Source of the DNA: Rhodococcus koreensis
Lineage (GTDB): Bacteria > Actinomycetota > Actinomycetes > Mycobacteriales > Mycobacteriaceae
DNA length: 64,000 nucleotides
Reading direction: 5' to 3'
Assembly: GCF_900105905.1 (NCBI RefSeq)
Contig: NZ_FNSV01000005.1
Location: forward strand, 7,688,001 to 7,752,000
This document shows positions 1 to 9,403 of the stretch, piece by piece (position 1 is the first letter of the stretch; each line of letters starts with the position of its first letter). Both the position numbers and the translations under genes were made by a program. The notes beneath the pieces were generated by a model, which had not been told where the DNA came from, ran no database searches, and saw nothing but the letters and a program-made list of their open reading frames with translations.

Positions 1-1
1 G

Positions 2-2353
2 GTGCTGGAGACCGAACTCGGGGTCGCGCCGGGCGCCGCGACCACCCGGCTGTTCGACAACCTGCTGGGCGAGCAACCCGCCGCGGCTCCCCGGCGCGAA
101 CGCGTTCGGACGGCGATGCCCGCCCTGATCGGGCGGGAGCGCGAATGCGCGGAATTGCAGCGGCGGTGGCGGCAGGCCCTCGACGGCAGGCAGGGGCTGG
201 TGCTCGTCTCCGGTGACGCGGGGGTCGGCAAGACCCGGTTGACCACCGAACTCGCGGAGATCGCTCGTGCCGACGGGGCAGTGGTAGCGACGGCGCGGTG
301 TTTCGGACTGCCGGGCCGCGTCGCGCTCGCCCCCGTCGCCGAGTGGCTGCGCAGCCCGGAGTTTCGGTCGGCGATCGGGTCGCTGGATCCGTTGTGGAGG
401 GTCGAGGTCGAGCGGCTGGTCCCGAGCGTCGAGTCCGCGCCGCGGCCGGCGACGTCCCGGGCGATGGTCGACGCATGGCAGAGGCACCGCTTCTTCGAGG
501 GGACGGCGCGCGCGGTGCTGTCGCCCGGCCGGCCGGTCCTGCTCGTCCTCGACGATCTGCAGTGGTGCGACGCGGAGACGACGGCGTGGCTGGCGTTCCT
601 GCTGTCCCTCGACACCCATCTGCGGGTACTGGTCGCGGCGACCGCCCGCACGGACGAGGCGCAGTCCCGCCGCGACGTGAGGGACGCGTTGCGGGCCCTC
701 CGGTCGGCGCGACTGGTCACGGACGTCGAGGTGGACCCGTTGACCGCGGACGGGACCGTCGAACTGGCGAGGTCCCTCGGTGGCCGGGTGCTGGATCCTG
801 CGGAGGAGGCGGTCCTGTACGCCGCGACCGCGGGCTACCCGCTGTACGTCGTGGAGGCCGCCAGGATGGTGCCGGGCACGGATGCGACCGGGGGCGGCGG
901 GGGCGCCGGCAACCTCGGCGAGGTGTTGGCCCGGCGACTCGGGCAGTGCTCGGAACCGGCCCGGGACGTCGCAGGCCTCGCCGCGGCCCTCGGCGCGGAT
1001 TTCGATCTGGACCTGCTCAGCGAGGCGAGCGACCTGGACACCGATTCCCTCGTGCAGGCGGTGGACGAACTGTGGCGGCGCAGGATCGTCAGGCCGGCGG
1101 GCACCGGGTACGACTTCGTGCACGACTTGGTCCGGGAGGCCGCGTACCGCTCGGTCGGTCCGCCGCGACGCTGGCTCCTGCATCGGCGTCTGGCGCAGGG
1201 ACTCGAACTTCTGCACACCGGCCGCACCGACGACGTGGCCGGGCAACTCGCCGAGCAGTATCGGCGCGGCGGCCGCCCCGACCGTGCCCTGCATTATCTG
1301 CAGCGCGCAGCCGAGGTAGCGGCAGGCGTGTTCGCGAACGCCGACGCCCTGCGGCTCTTCCGGGACTGCCTCGACCTTCTGGAGGCGATGCCGGTGGGCC
1401 GCAACCGGGACGCTCACGAGGTCGACGTGCGCCAGGGCATGTCGGCGCCGCTGACCACCCTGTACGGATACTCCGACCCTCAGCTCGAGCGGACGCTGGA
1501 CCGCACCATGGAGTTGGGGCAGCGACTACGCAGGCCGAAGGTGGTGCTCGGTGCGCTGATCGGATTGTTCGCGGTCCACTTCGTGCAGGGGCACACCGCG
1601 CACGCCTACGGGCTCGGCGTGCGTGCCCTCGAACTGTCCGCGGCGGATCCGGAATTCGAGGGTCAGGCGCATTTCGCGGTGGCGGGCGGCGCCCTCGGTC
1701 TCGGCAGGCCGAGGGAGGCGATCGAACATTTCGACATCGCGCAGCGATCGTTCTCGGACGACTATTCGTTCATCCTCGGAACGCGGCTCGAGGTGCATTG
1801 CCACGCGTGGAAATCGCACGCGTACTGGATGATCGGCGACGAGCAGGCGGCCGTGCAGGCGTCCGCGGATGCCCTCGAGCTGGGCAGGGCCTGCGGCCAC
1901 CCGTACAGTCTCGCGGTGGCGCTGGGGTACGCGTCGGTGCTGCATCAGGTCCGGGGCGACGACACCGCGCTGCTCGCCTCGCTGACGGAGTTGCGGCAGC
2001 TGTGCGAGCGCTACCACTTCGCCTACTACAGCCAGTGGTCTCAGATCCTCGAAGGCCGGCTTCTCGGCGGCGAACCGGGAATCGCGAAGATCCGCGACGG
2101 GCTCGCCGCGTTACGACGGCAGCGGGCGTTCGCGCGGATGCCGTACTGGCTCTCGTTGCTGGCGGAGGTCCAGATCGACGCCGGGTCGGTGGACGCCGCC
2201 CGCGCCACCCTCGATGCCGCCCTGATCGCCGCTGAGCAACACGACGACCGGTGGTGGTTGCCTCAGGTCCTGCGACTTCGTGCGGACGTCGGACCGTTCG
2301 CGGGTGGGGTTTCGGCGCGAACGGTGCGCGAACGCCCGATTCCTACGGTGTGA
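2..2353 (+). CDS. SARP/AfsR-type ATPase regulator, 5' end outside window
   Basis: The first residues resemble the end of a bacterial transcriptional activator (BTAD) domain, so the GTG at position 2 is probably internal and the DNA-binding domain lies upstream of the window. A loop-forming phrase leads into an AAA/STAND ATPase: Walker A (GDAGVGKTRL) at residues 71-80 of the visible part, Walker B (LLVLDDLQW) near 180. The rest is helical TPR-like repeat. Such proteins are large cytoplasmic transcription factors whose nucleotide state controls promoter binding. The C-terminus is odd: after the usual WWLPQVLRLRA phrase, family members normally continue for about 80-100 residues, whereas this frame runs into an unrelated arginine-rich tail and stops. 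It may be truncated by a deletion or frameshift. The target genes are unknown. Confidence 0.75.
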   Translation: MLETELGVAPGAATTRLFDNLLGEQPAAAPRRERVRTAMPALIGRERECAELQRRWRQALDGRQGLVLVSGDAGVGKTRLTTELAEIARADGAVVATARCFGLPGRVALAPVAEWLRSPEFRSAIGSLDPLWRVEVERLVPSVESAPRPATSRAMVDAWQRHRFFEGTARAVLSPGRPVLLVLDDLQWCDAETTAWLAFLLSLDTHLRVLVAATARTDEAQSRRDVRDALRALRSARLVTDVEVDPLTADGTVELARSLGGRVLDPAEEAVLYAATAGYPLYVVEAARMVPGTDATGGGGGAGNLGEVLARRLGQCSEPARDVAGLAAALGADFDLDLLSEASDLDTDSLVQAVDELWRRRIVRPAGTGYDFVHDLVREAAYRSVGPPRRWLLHRRLAQGLELLHTGRTDDVAGQLAEQYRRGGRPDRALHYLQRAAEVAAGVFANADALRLFRDCLDLLEAMPVGRNRDAHEVDVRQGMSAPLTTLYGYSDPQLERTLDRTMELGQRLRRPKVVLGALIGLFAVHFVQGHTAHAYGLGVRALELSAADPEFEGQAHFAVAGGALGLGRPREAIEHFDIAQRSFSDDYSFILGTRLEVHCHAWKSHAYWMIGDEQAAVQASADALELGRACGHPYSLAVALGYASVLHQVRGDDTALLASLTELRQLCERYHFAYYSQWSQILEGRLLGGEPGIAKIRDGLAALRRQRAFARMPYWLSLLAEVQIDAGSVDAARATLDAALIAAEQHDDRWWLPQVLRLRADVGPFAGGVSARTVRERPIPTV

Positions 2354-2401
2354 ATTACCAGGCACTGCCCGTTCCGGGGCCGCCGATCCGAGGAGAAGGT
2401 C

Positions 2402-3826
2402 ATGAGCACCACCACCAGTTCGACACCGACGACGTCACCGCCTTTCACGGAACTGGCCGCGTCTCTGCGCGGAGAGTTGATCATGCCCGGCGACGCCGGC
2501 TACGACGACGCGCGGGCCGTGTACAACGCCATGATCGACCGTCGTCCCGCGGCCATCGCGCGGTGCGCCAACGCCGCGGATGTCGTCGCGTGCGTGCGGT
2601 TCGCGCGCGAGCAGCACGTCGAGCTCGCGGTTCGCGGAGGCGGACACAACGCGGGAGGACTCGGCGTGTGGGACGACGCCCTCGTGATCGATCTGTCGGG
2701 TATGCGCGGGACCACGGTCTCGCCCGCCGACCGGACCGTCCGGGTCGACGGCGGGTGCACCTGGAGCGACGTCGACCATGCCACCGTGCCGTTCGGCATG
2801 GCCACCCCGTCCGGGTTCATCGCCTCCACCGGTGTCGGCGGGCTGACGCTGGGTGGCGGGATCGGCTACCTGACGCGCCGTTTCGGTCTCACGGTGGACA
2901 ACCTGCTCTCCGCCGACGTCGTCCTCGCCGACGGCACCCTGGTGACGGCGAGCGAGCGGTCGCATCCGGACCTGTTCTGGGCGCTGCGGGGCGGCGGCGG
3001 GAACTTCGGTGTGGTCACGTCGTTCCAGTTCGCGTGTCACGAGATCGGCGACCACGGAAATGTCGTCGGCGGGCCGGTGCTGTACGACCTGGAGGACACC
3101 CCCGACGTGATGCGGTGGTACCGCGAACTCCTGCCCTCACTGCCCGAGGAACTCAACGGCTGGATCGGCCTGCTGACCATTCCGCCGGCGCCGCCGTTCC
3201 CCGAGGAACTGTGGGGCCGCAAGGCGTGCGGCATCATCTGGTGCTACACCGGCGACCCGGGCAAGGCCGACGCGGTGCTCGAACCGATCCGCGAATTCGG
3301 TAATCCACTGCTGGTAGGGGTCGGCGAAATGCCCTTCACAGCATTGCAATCGGCCTTCGACGCACTGTACCCGGCGGGATTGCAGTGGTACTGGCGCGCA
3401 GACTTCGTCCGCGAGATCTCCGACGAGGCCGTCGACATCCACCTGGAGTTCGGCCGTCGGCTGCCCACCGGCCATTCGACGATGCACATGTATCCGATCG
3501 ACGGCGCGGCGACGCGGGTGGCCGAGGACGGCACGGCGTTCGCGTACCGGGACGGCGGCTGGGCGGGCGTGATCGTCGGGGTCGACCCGGATCCGGCGAA
3601 CGCCGAGGTCATCACGGACTGGGCCAAGCAGTACTGGGAGGCCCTCCACCCGACGACCGCGGGCGGGGCGTACGTCAACTTCATGATGTCCGAGGGTGAG
3701 GACCGGGTGCGTGCCTCATACCTCGGCAATTACGACCGGTTGGCGCAGGTGAAGGCGAAGTACGATCCGGACAACCTCTTCCATGTGAATCAGAACATCC
3801 GTCCCGCGGCCCGGTCGGAGCAGTAG
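2402..3826 (+). CDS. FAD-binding oxidoreductase, berberine bridge enzyme (BBE) family
   Basis: A 474-residue flavoenzyme of the PCMH-type FAD-binding class. The N-terminal FAD domain contains RGGGHN with His82, the usual 8-alpha covalent flavin attachment. The second cysteinyl attachment of bicovalent members seems absent: the corresponding stretch reads GFIASTGVGG without Cys. LGGGIGY and NFGVV follow, and the BBE C-terminal signature near residues 435-465 (YDPDNLFHVNQNI) closes the protein. Members oxidise alcohols, sugars or alkaloid-like substrates with O2; this substrate cannot be told. The ATG is preceded by GAGGAGAAGG at good distance. It stands alone, 48 nt after the SARP-type gene, so it could be that regulator's target. 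Confidence 0.85.
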   Translation: MSTTTSSTPTTSPPFTELAASLRGELIMPGDAGYDDARAVYNAMIDRRPAAIARCANAADVVACVRFAREQHVELAVRGGGHNAGGLGVWDDALVIDLSGMRGTTVSPADRTVRVDGGCTWSDVDHATVPFGMATPSGFIASTGVGGLTLGGGIGYLTRRFGLTVDNLLSADVVLADGTLVTASERSHPDLFWALRGGGGNFGVVTSFQFACHEIGDHGNVVGGPVLYDLEDTPDVMRWYRELLPSLPEELNGWIGLLTIPPAPPFPEELWGRKACGIIWCYTGDPGKADAVLEPIREFGNPLLVGVGEMPFTALQSAFDALYPAGLQWYWRADFVREISDEAVDIHLEFGRRLPTGHSTMHMYPIDGAATRVAEDGTAFAYRDGGWAGVIVGVDPDPANAEVITDWAKQYWEALHPTTAGGAYVNFMMSEGEDRVRASYLGNYDRLAQVKAKYDPDNLFHVNQNIRPAARSEQ

Positions 3827-3882
3827 GCTGGGCGACCTCCCGACCGAGAGGATCGACCGTCATCAGTACCTCCGGAGACGAC

Positions 3883-4386
3883 CTGCCCGCGTTCACGTAC
3901 CCGGAGGTGGGTGCGAGCCGCGAGGTTCCGTTCCCGGCGGGATACCACCATCTGCGTGAGCAGAAGGTGATCGGTGACGGGGCAGACGCATTCGACGCGG
4001 CCGCCGCCCACCTGTGTGCCTGGGGGATGCACCGCGGCGCGGGGCTCGAGGTGCGGGCCGAGGCTCCGACCGCCGTGCCCGGCTCGTCGGTCGAACTGCG
4101 CTGGGGGATCGGTCCGTTCCGGCTGACGTTCTCCTGCCGGGTCGTCTACGTGCTCGACGATCCGCAGCGCAAGGGCTTCGCGTACGGCACGCTGCCGGGT
4201 CATCCCGAGCGCGGCGAGGAGAGCTTCGTCGTCGAACAGCGGCCGGACGGCACCGTCGTCGCGACCGTGTCGGCGTTCTCGAAACCGGGGCGGTGGTTCA
4301 CGCGGCTCGGCGGCCCCGCTGGCCGGGTCGTGCAGAAAGCGATGACGCGCAGGTACCTCGAGGCGCTGGCCGCCGCGGCACGGTAG
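3883..4386 (+). CDS. DUF1990 family protein
   Basis: A small protein of about 167 residues with the DUF1990 pattern: VG.SR at the N-terminus, YHHLRE, VELRWG in the middle, GHPERGEESFVVE in the C-terminal half. Its biochemical function is unknown; the fold is thought to resemble lipid-binding START-like proteins. The first ATG/GTG/TTG in frame is GTG 3907, but conserved-looking residues FTYPEVGASR are encoded in frame upstream of it. I therefore place the start at CTG 3883, five bases after GGAG at 3874-3877. ATC 3862 after GAGAGG is an alternative. Start confidence is low, gene confidence is good. Confidence 0.7.
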   Translation: MPAFTYPEVGASREVPFPAGYHHLREQKVIGDGADAFDAAAAHLCAWGMHRGAGLEVRAEAPTAVPGSSVELRWGIGPFRLTFSCRVVYVLDDPQRKGFAYGTLPGHPERGEESFVVEQRPDGTVVATVSAFSKPGRWFTRLGGPAGRVVQKAMTRRYLEALAAAAR

Positions 4387-4498
4387 GCCCGGGCGCCCGG
4401 ATCACGTATTCTCGGTGTTGGACCGGACCGGACGGGACCTTTGGAGTCCGACCGACTGATCCGATGTGTCCGACCCTGACAGAGCTGGAGCCGCCGGC

Positions 4499-5242
4499 AT
4501 GATGCCCGTACATCTACGCGACAGCGTGATTCCGAAGCACGAGCAACTCCGTGCCATCCTGCTGCACAAGTGCACCAAGGAACTTCAGCCCGGCGACCTG
4601 ATGACCAGTGAACGAAAACTGATGCAGGACTACGGTGTCAGTCGCATCACGGTTCGCGAGGCGATCGGGCAGCTCGTCAACGAGGGGCACCTGGTCCGGG
4701 TCCGTGGCAAGGGCACGTTCGTGGCGCATCGTCCGGTGCAGTCGAAACTCCACTTGGCCTCGTTCACCGAGGAGATGCGGGCGCAGGGCCACAAGCCGAC
4801 GACGGTCGTGCTGCAGAGCGAGGAGGACGCGGCGCCCGAGGCCACCGCGAAGGCCCTGCGGATCGCACCGGACACCAGCGCCTACCACGTCAAACGGCTG
4901 CGGCTGGCCGACGGCGAACCGGTCAGCGTCGACGACGGCTGGTTCAACGCCGCACTGCTTCCCGGCCTGCTGGACCTCGACCTCACCGGGTCGATCTACC
5001 GGGCCACCGCCGACCGGTACGGCATGCCGATCGACCGGGCCGAGCAGACCGTCAGCGCCGACGGCGCTAGCCAGGAGATCGCGACCCTGCTCGGCATCAA
5101 GAAGGGCGCCCCGGTGATGTACTTCGACCGGGTGTCCTTCAGCGGCCCCACACCGGTCGAGCACACCCGCAGCTGGTACCGGTCCGATCGCTACCAACTG
5201 CAGATGGAAGTTCAGGGGGAGCGGACTCAGCGCAGCGTCTGA
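4499..5242 (+). CDS. GntR/HutC-family transcriptional regulator, DasR/NagR-like
   Basis: A 247-residue regulator. Residues about 10-75 form a GntR winged helix (RKLMQDYGVSRITVREAIGQL, then the GKGTFV wing), and residues about 90-240 are a UTRA effector domain, the HutC subfamily arrangement. Family members DasR and NagR bind glucosamine-6-phosphate or N-acetylglucosamine-6-phosphate and repress chitin/GlcNAc uptake genes. Position fits this: the EIIA/EIIB genes lie just beyond it, convergent, and the nag operon follows. DasR-like sites occur at 6065-6080 and 6098-6113. A GTG at 4466 is in frame, but ATG 4499 has GGAG eight bases upstream and is preferred. The role is inferred from family and position. 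Confidence 0.85.
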   Translation: MMPVHLRDSVIPKHEQLRAILLHKCTKELQPGDLMTSERKLMQDYGVSRITVREAIGQLVNEGHLVRVRGKGTFVAHRPVQSKLHLASFTEEMRAQGHKPTTVVLQSEEDAAPEATAKALRIAPDTSAYHVKRLRLADGEPVSVDDGWFNAALLPGLLDLDLTGSIYRATADRYGMPIDRAEQTVSADGASQEIATLLGIKKGAPVMYFDRVSFSGPTPVEHTRSWYRSDRYQLQMEVQGERTQRSV

Positions 5243-5265
5243 GCCCGGCAGCCCTGGCCCTGCTA

Positions 5266-5730
5266 CTACTGCGCCGCCCAGGCGAACAGGACGTCGCCGG
5301 TGGTCACGTCGGACCCGATGGTGTCGGTGGACACCGAATCCGGCTTGGAATCCATCACCACGATCGGGCAGACGGCGGAGTACCCGGTGCCGTCGATCTC
5401 GGTCGGATCGAACCGCACCACGGGGTCGCCGGCGTCGACCTCGTCGCCCTCCGCCGCGAGCAGGGTGAACCCCTCGCCCTTCAGCTTCACGGTGTCGATT
5501 CCCAGGTGCACCAGCACGCCGCCGCCCGCCGAGCCCAGGATGACGAATGCGTGCGGGTGCAGTTTGAGGATCTTGCCCGAGATCGGCGCGAGCACGTCGA
5601 GGGCGCCGCGGTCGCGTGCCGGCTCGATCGCGACTCCGGAACCCACCATCTGTCCGGCGAATACGGGGTCGGGCACATCGGCCAGGGCGAGCACCCGACC
5701 GGGCAGTGGTGCCTGCACGGACAGGCTCAC
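5266..5730 (-). CDS. PTS EIIA component, glucose/GlcNAc family
   Basis: A stand-alone 154-residue EIIA-Glc type domain. It accepts phosphate from phospho-HPr on His75 (GVLVHLGIDT) and passes it to the EIIB cysteine; His60 (KLHPHAFVILG) is the supporting histidine. The phrases GKILKLHPHA and GDEVDAGDPV are typical of the family. It overlaps the upstream EIIB gene by four bases, so the two are translated together. The permease EIIC is transcribed divergently beyond EIIB. In E. coli NagE all three domains are fused, while here they are three genes on two strands. Confidence 0.92.
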   Translation of the reverse strand: MSLSVQAPLPGRVLALADVPDPVFAGQMVGSGVAIEPARDRGALDVLAPISGKILKLHPHAFVILGSAGGGVLVHLGIDTVKLKGEGFTLLAAEGDEVDAGDPVVRFDPTEIDGTGYSAVCPIVVMDSKPDSVSTDTIGSDVTTGDVLFAWAAQ

Positions 5731-5957
5731 AGGATGTCCTCGATGTCCTCGGCCAGGGTGTCCGCCTCGGGGCCGACGATGACCTGGACGACGCTGCCCG
5801 CCTTCAACACCCCGTGGGCGCCTGCGGCCTTGAGCGCGGCCTCGTCGACCTTGGCGCCGTCCTTGACCTCGGTGCGCAGCCGGGTGATGCAGGCCTCGAT
5901 CTCGACGATGTTGTCGGCACCGCCGAGGCCGCTGATGATTGCGTCCGCTTTGGACAT
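5727..5957 (-). CDS. PTS EIIB component, glucose/GlcNAc family
   Basis: A 76-residue EIIB domain. Cys23 in EACITRLRTEV is the phosphorylated residue, followed by the conserved GAHGVLKAG and VQVIVGPEAD. It transfers phosphate from EIIA to the sugar carried by EIIC at the membrane. An in-frame ATG lies upstream at 6038, but ATG 5957 is preceded by GAGGGAGAA at ideal distance and gives the family N-terminus. First gene of the EIIB-EIIA unit, divergent from the EIIC-HPr-EI-nagAB operon. Confidence 0.92.
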   Translation of the reverse strand: MSKADAIISGLGGADNIVEIEACITRLRTEVKDGAKVDEAALKAAGAHGVLKAGSVVQVIVGPEADTLAEDIEDIL

Positions 5958-6064
5958 CGGTTCTCCCTCGTAGTTCGTGTTTGCGCTGCAGGTGATGGTG
6001 AGGAATGAGTTAGCTGGATCACATTTGCCTGTTGACATCCTGTGCTCACCTGGTCAAACTAGCA

Positions 6065-6080
6065 ACTGGTTATGACCGGA
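6065..6080. promoter_or_regulatory. DasR-like operator site 1
   Basis: The 16-mer ACTGGTTATGACCGGA matches the Streptomyces dre consensus ACTGGTCTAGACCAGT at 11 of 16 positions and keeps both GGT and ACC half-site cores. It lies in the 247-bp gap between the divergent EIIB and EIIC genes. A further CTGGTC half-site is at 6050-6055, and a -35-like TTGACA at 6032-6037. Binding by the GntR protein at 4499 is inferred. Confidence 0.5.
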
Positions 6081-6097
6081 CAGTACCCGTTGGGGGT

Positions 6098-6113
6098 GCT
6101 GGTCCACAATAGT
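6098..6113. promoter_or_regulatory. DasR-like operator site 2
   Basis: GCTGGTCCACAATAGT matches 11 of 16 dre consensus positions; the left CTGGTC half is perfect and the right half is weak. It lies 18 bp after site 1 and about 92 bp before the EIIC start, a plausible repressor position. Confidence 0.4.
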
Positions 6114-6204
6114 TTTCCCGAAGCCGTACGACGCGCTCGCCGCCACCGGTTTCGGGACTCACCAGACGCCGATTCGGCGACCGACGCGCACAGAGAAGGC
6201 CGAT

Positions 6205-7452
<1,248 letters not shown>

Positions 7453-7454
7453 GC

Positions 7455-7724
7455 ATGGCTTCACGAACGGTCCTCATCGGTTCGAAGGTGGGCCTGCACG
7501 CCCGCCCCGCCGCGAAGTTCACCCAGGCCGCCGCGGCCGTGCCGGTCCCGGTGCAGATCGCCGTCGGCGAGTCGGCGCCGGTGGACGCGGGCAGCATGCT
7601 CGCGGTCATGACCCTCGGCGCCGCATTCGGTACCGAGGTGACGATCACCGCGGAAGGGGAGGGCAGCGAGGAGGCCCTCGACCGCCTCGCCGACCTGCTC
7701 GCCTCCGACCTCGACGCCGCCTGA
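7455..7724 (+). CDS. ptsH: HPr phosphocarrier protein
   Basis: An 89-residue HPr. His15 in SKVGLHARPAAKF is the phosphorylated residue; Ser47 (DAGSMLAVMTLGA) is at the position of the regulatory serine in Gram-positive HPr, though actinobacteria usually lack that kinase. It carries phosphate from EI to EIIA. ATG 7455 is chosen, with GTG 7449 as an in-frame alternative overlapping the EIIC stop; AAAAGGCAGG just upstream serves either. The stop overlaps the EI start (TGATG). Confidence 0.93.
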   Translation: MASRTVLIGSKVGLHARPAAKFTQAAAAVPVPVQIAVGESAPVDAGSMLAVMTLGAAFGTEVTITAEGEGSEEALDRLADLLASDLDAA

Positions 7725-9403
7725 TGCCGACGACCACGGAACAGGTAGTGCACGGACTCGGGGTGAGTCCGGGGCTGGTCTGCGCGCCCTGGCTCGCGTT
7801 CGGGACGCCGGTCGAGACGTCCGCCGAAGACCCTGTCGGCGAATCGGTCCCAGCGGAGATCGCCCGGGTGCGGGACGCCCTCGCGACGGTGTCCGGCGAC
7901 CTCGAGGCCCGCGCCGCGCAGGTGGACGGCGTCGCGTACGAGATCCTGCTCGTGTCGGCGGCGATGGCCCGCGACCCGGGAATCGTGTCCGCCGCCGAGG
8001 AGAACCTTCGCGGCGGCATGCCGACGGCGCACGCCGTGAGCGTCGCGTTCGAGGGTTACTGCGTCACACTCGAGGCACTCGGGGGGTACATGGCCGAGCG
8101 CGTCGCGGACCTGCGCGACCTCGGACATCGTGCGGTCGCGGTGCTGTCGGGAGTGCCGATGCCCGGAATCCCCGACCCCGGATACCCGTTCGTTCTCGTT
8201 GCCCGGGACCTGTCGCCCGCGGACACCGCGATGCTCGGCGGCAGCGACGTGGTGGGCCTGCTCACTGCGGAGGGCGGGCCCACGAGTCACACTGCGATAC
8301 TGGCGAAATCGCTCGGCCTGCCCGCGATCGTGAGCTGCGCCGACCTCGACCGATTGATCGAGGGGAGACCGGTGGTGCTCGACGGCACCACGGGCGAGGT
8401 CGTCGTCGACCCCGGCGAACGTCGGCAGTCGGAGGTGTCGACACGGATCGCCGAGGCCCGGGCGCGGGTCGCGGCCACGAGTGGGCCGGGCCGCACCCGG
8501 GACGGCGCACCGGTCGGGCTGCTCGTCAACATCGGCACCGTCGACGACGCCGTGCGCGCCGCCGCCGCGGATTCGGAGGGCGTCGGACTGTTCCGCACCG
8601 AGTTCCTCTACCTCGGCAGGCAGACCGCGCCCACCCTCGACGAGCAGATCGCCACGTACACCTCCGTGCTGGAGCGGTTCGCCGGACGGAAGGTGGTGGT
8701 CCGGACACTCGATTCCGGATCCGACAAACCACTGCCGTTCCTCGACCTGGGCACCGAGGAGAACCCGGCACTCGGTGTGCGGGGGCTGCGGGTCGGCACC
8801 GTCTTCCCGGACGTCCTGGCCACCCAACTGGAAGCGCTCGGGGTCGCGGCCTCCGCCACCGGCGCGGACCTGTGGGTGATGGCCCCGATGGTCGCCACGG
8901 CGGGAGAGGCGGAGGGATTCGCCGCACTCGCCCGGTCCCGCGGCATCGCGAAGGTCGGGGCGATGATCGAGATCCCCTCGGCCGCCCTGCGCGCCCGCGA
9001 TCTGCTCGAACATCTCGACTTCGTCAGTATCGGAACCAACGACCTGAGCCAGTACACGTGCGCTGCCGACCGGATGGCCGGCGGCCTCGCCGCACTGCTC
9101 GACCCGTGGCAGCCCGCGGTCCTGGACCTGATCGGCCTGGTCGGTGCGGCCGGAGCGGAGGCGGGCACACCTGTCGGCGTCTGCGGGGAGGCCGCGTCCG
9201 ATCCAGTGCTGGCGCCCGTGCTGGTCGGGTCGGGCGTCACGAGCCTGTCCATGGTGGCCCCATCGCTGGGCGCCGTCCGTGCCCGTCTGGCCGTCACCGA
9301 CCTCGACCGGTGCCGGGAGATGGCCGTCGCCGCGCGCAGCGCACAGTCACCGCAGGCCGCACGGTCGGCAGTCGCGGCTCTTGCGTCCGGGGCACCCCGA
9401 TGA
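7724..9403 (+). CDS. ptsI: PTS enzyme I (phosphoenolpyruvate-protein phosphotransferase)
   Basis: A 559-residue EI. It takes phosphate from phosphoenolpyruvate on His189 (GGPTSHTAILAKSLGLPAIV) and hands it to HPr. The PEP-binding barrel has GLFRTEFLYL, the RTLDSGSDKPLPF region, and the acid-base cysteine in GVCGEAASDP. Length is normal. Having general PTS proteins inside a sugar-specific operon means the whole relay EI-HPr-EIIA-EIIB-EIIC is encoded in this locus and can be induced together. Start overlaps the HPr stop; end overlaps nagA by four bases. Confidence 0.95.
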   Translation: MPTTTEQVVHGLGVSPGLVCAPWLAFGTPVETSAEDPVGESVPAEIARVRDALATVSGDLEARAAQVDGVAYEILLVSAAMARDPGIVSAAEENLRGGMPTAHAVSVAFEGYCVTLEALGGYMAERVADLRDLGHRAVAVLSGVPMPGIPDPGYPFVLVARDLSPADTAMLGGSDVVGLLTAEGGPTSHTAILAKSLGLPAIVSCADLDRLIEGRPVVLDGTTGEVVVDPGERRQSEVSTRIAEARARVAATSGPGRTRDGAPVGLLVNIGTVDDAVRAAAADSEGVGLFRTEFLYLGRQTAPTLDEQIATYTSVLERFAGRKVVVRTLDSGSDKPLPFLDLGTEENPALGVRGLRVGTVFPDVLATQLEALGVAASATGADLWVMAPMVATAGEAEGFAALARSRGIAKVGAMIEIPSAALRARDLLEHLDFVSIGTNDLSQYTCAADRMAGGLAALLDPWQPAVLDLIGLVGAAGAEAGTPVGVCGEAASDPVLAPVLVGSGVTSLSMVAPSLGAVRARLAVTDLDRCREMAVAARSAQSPQAARSAVAALASGAPR

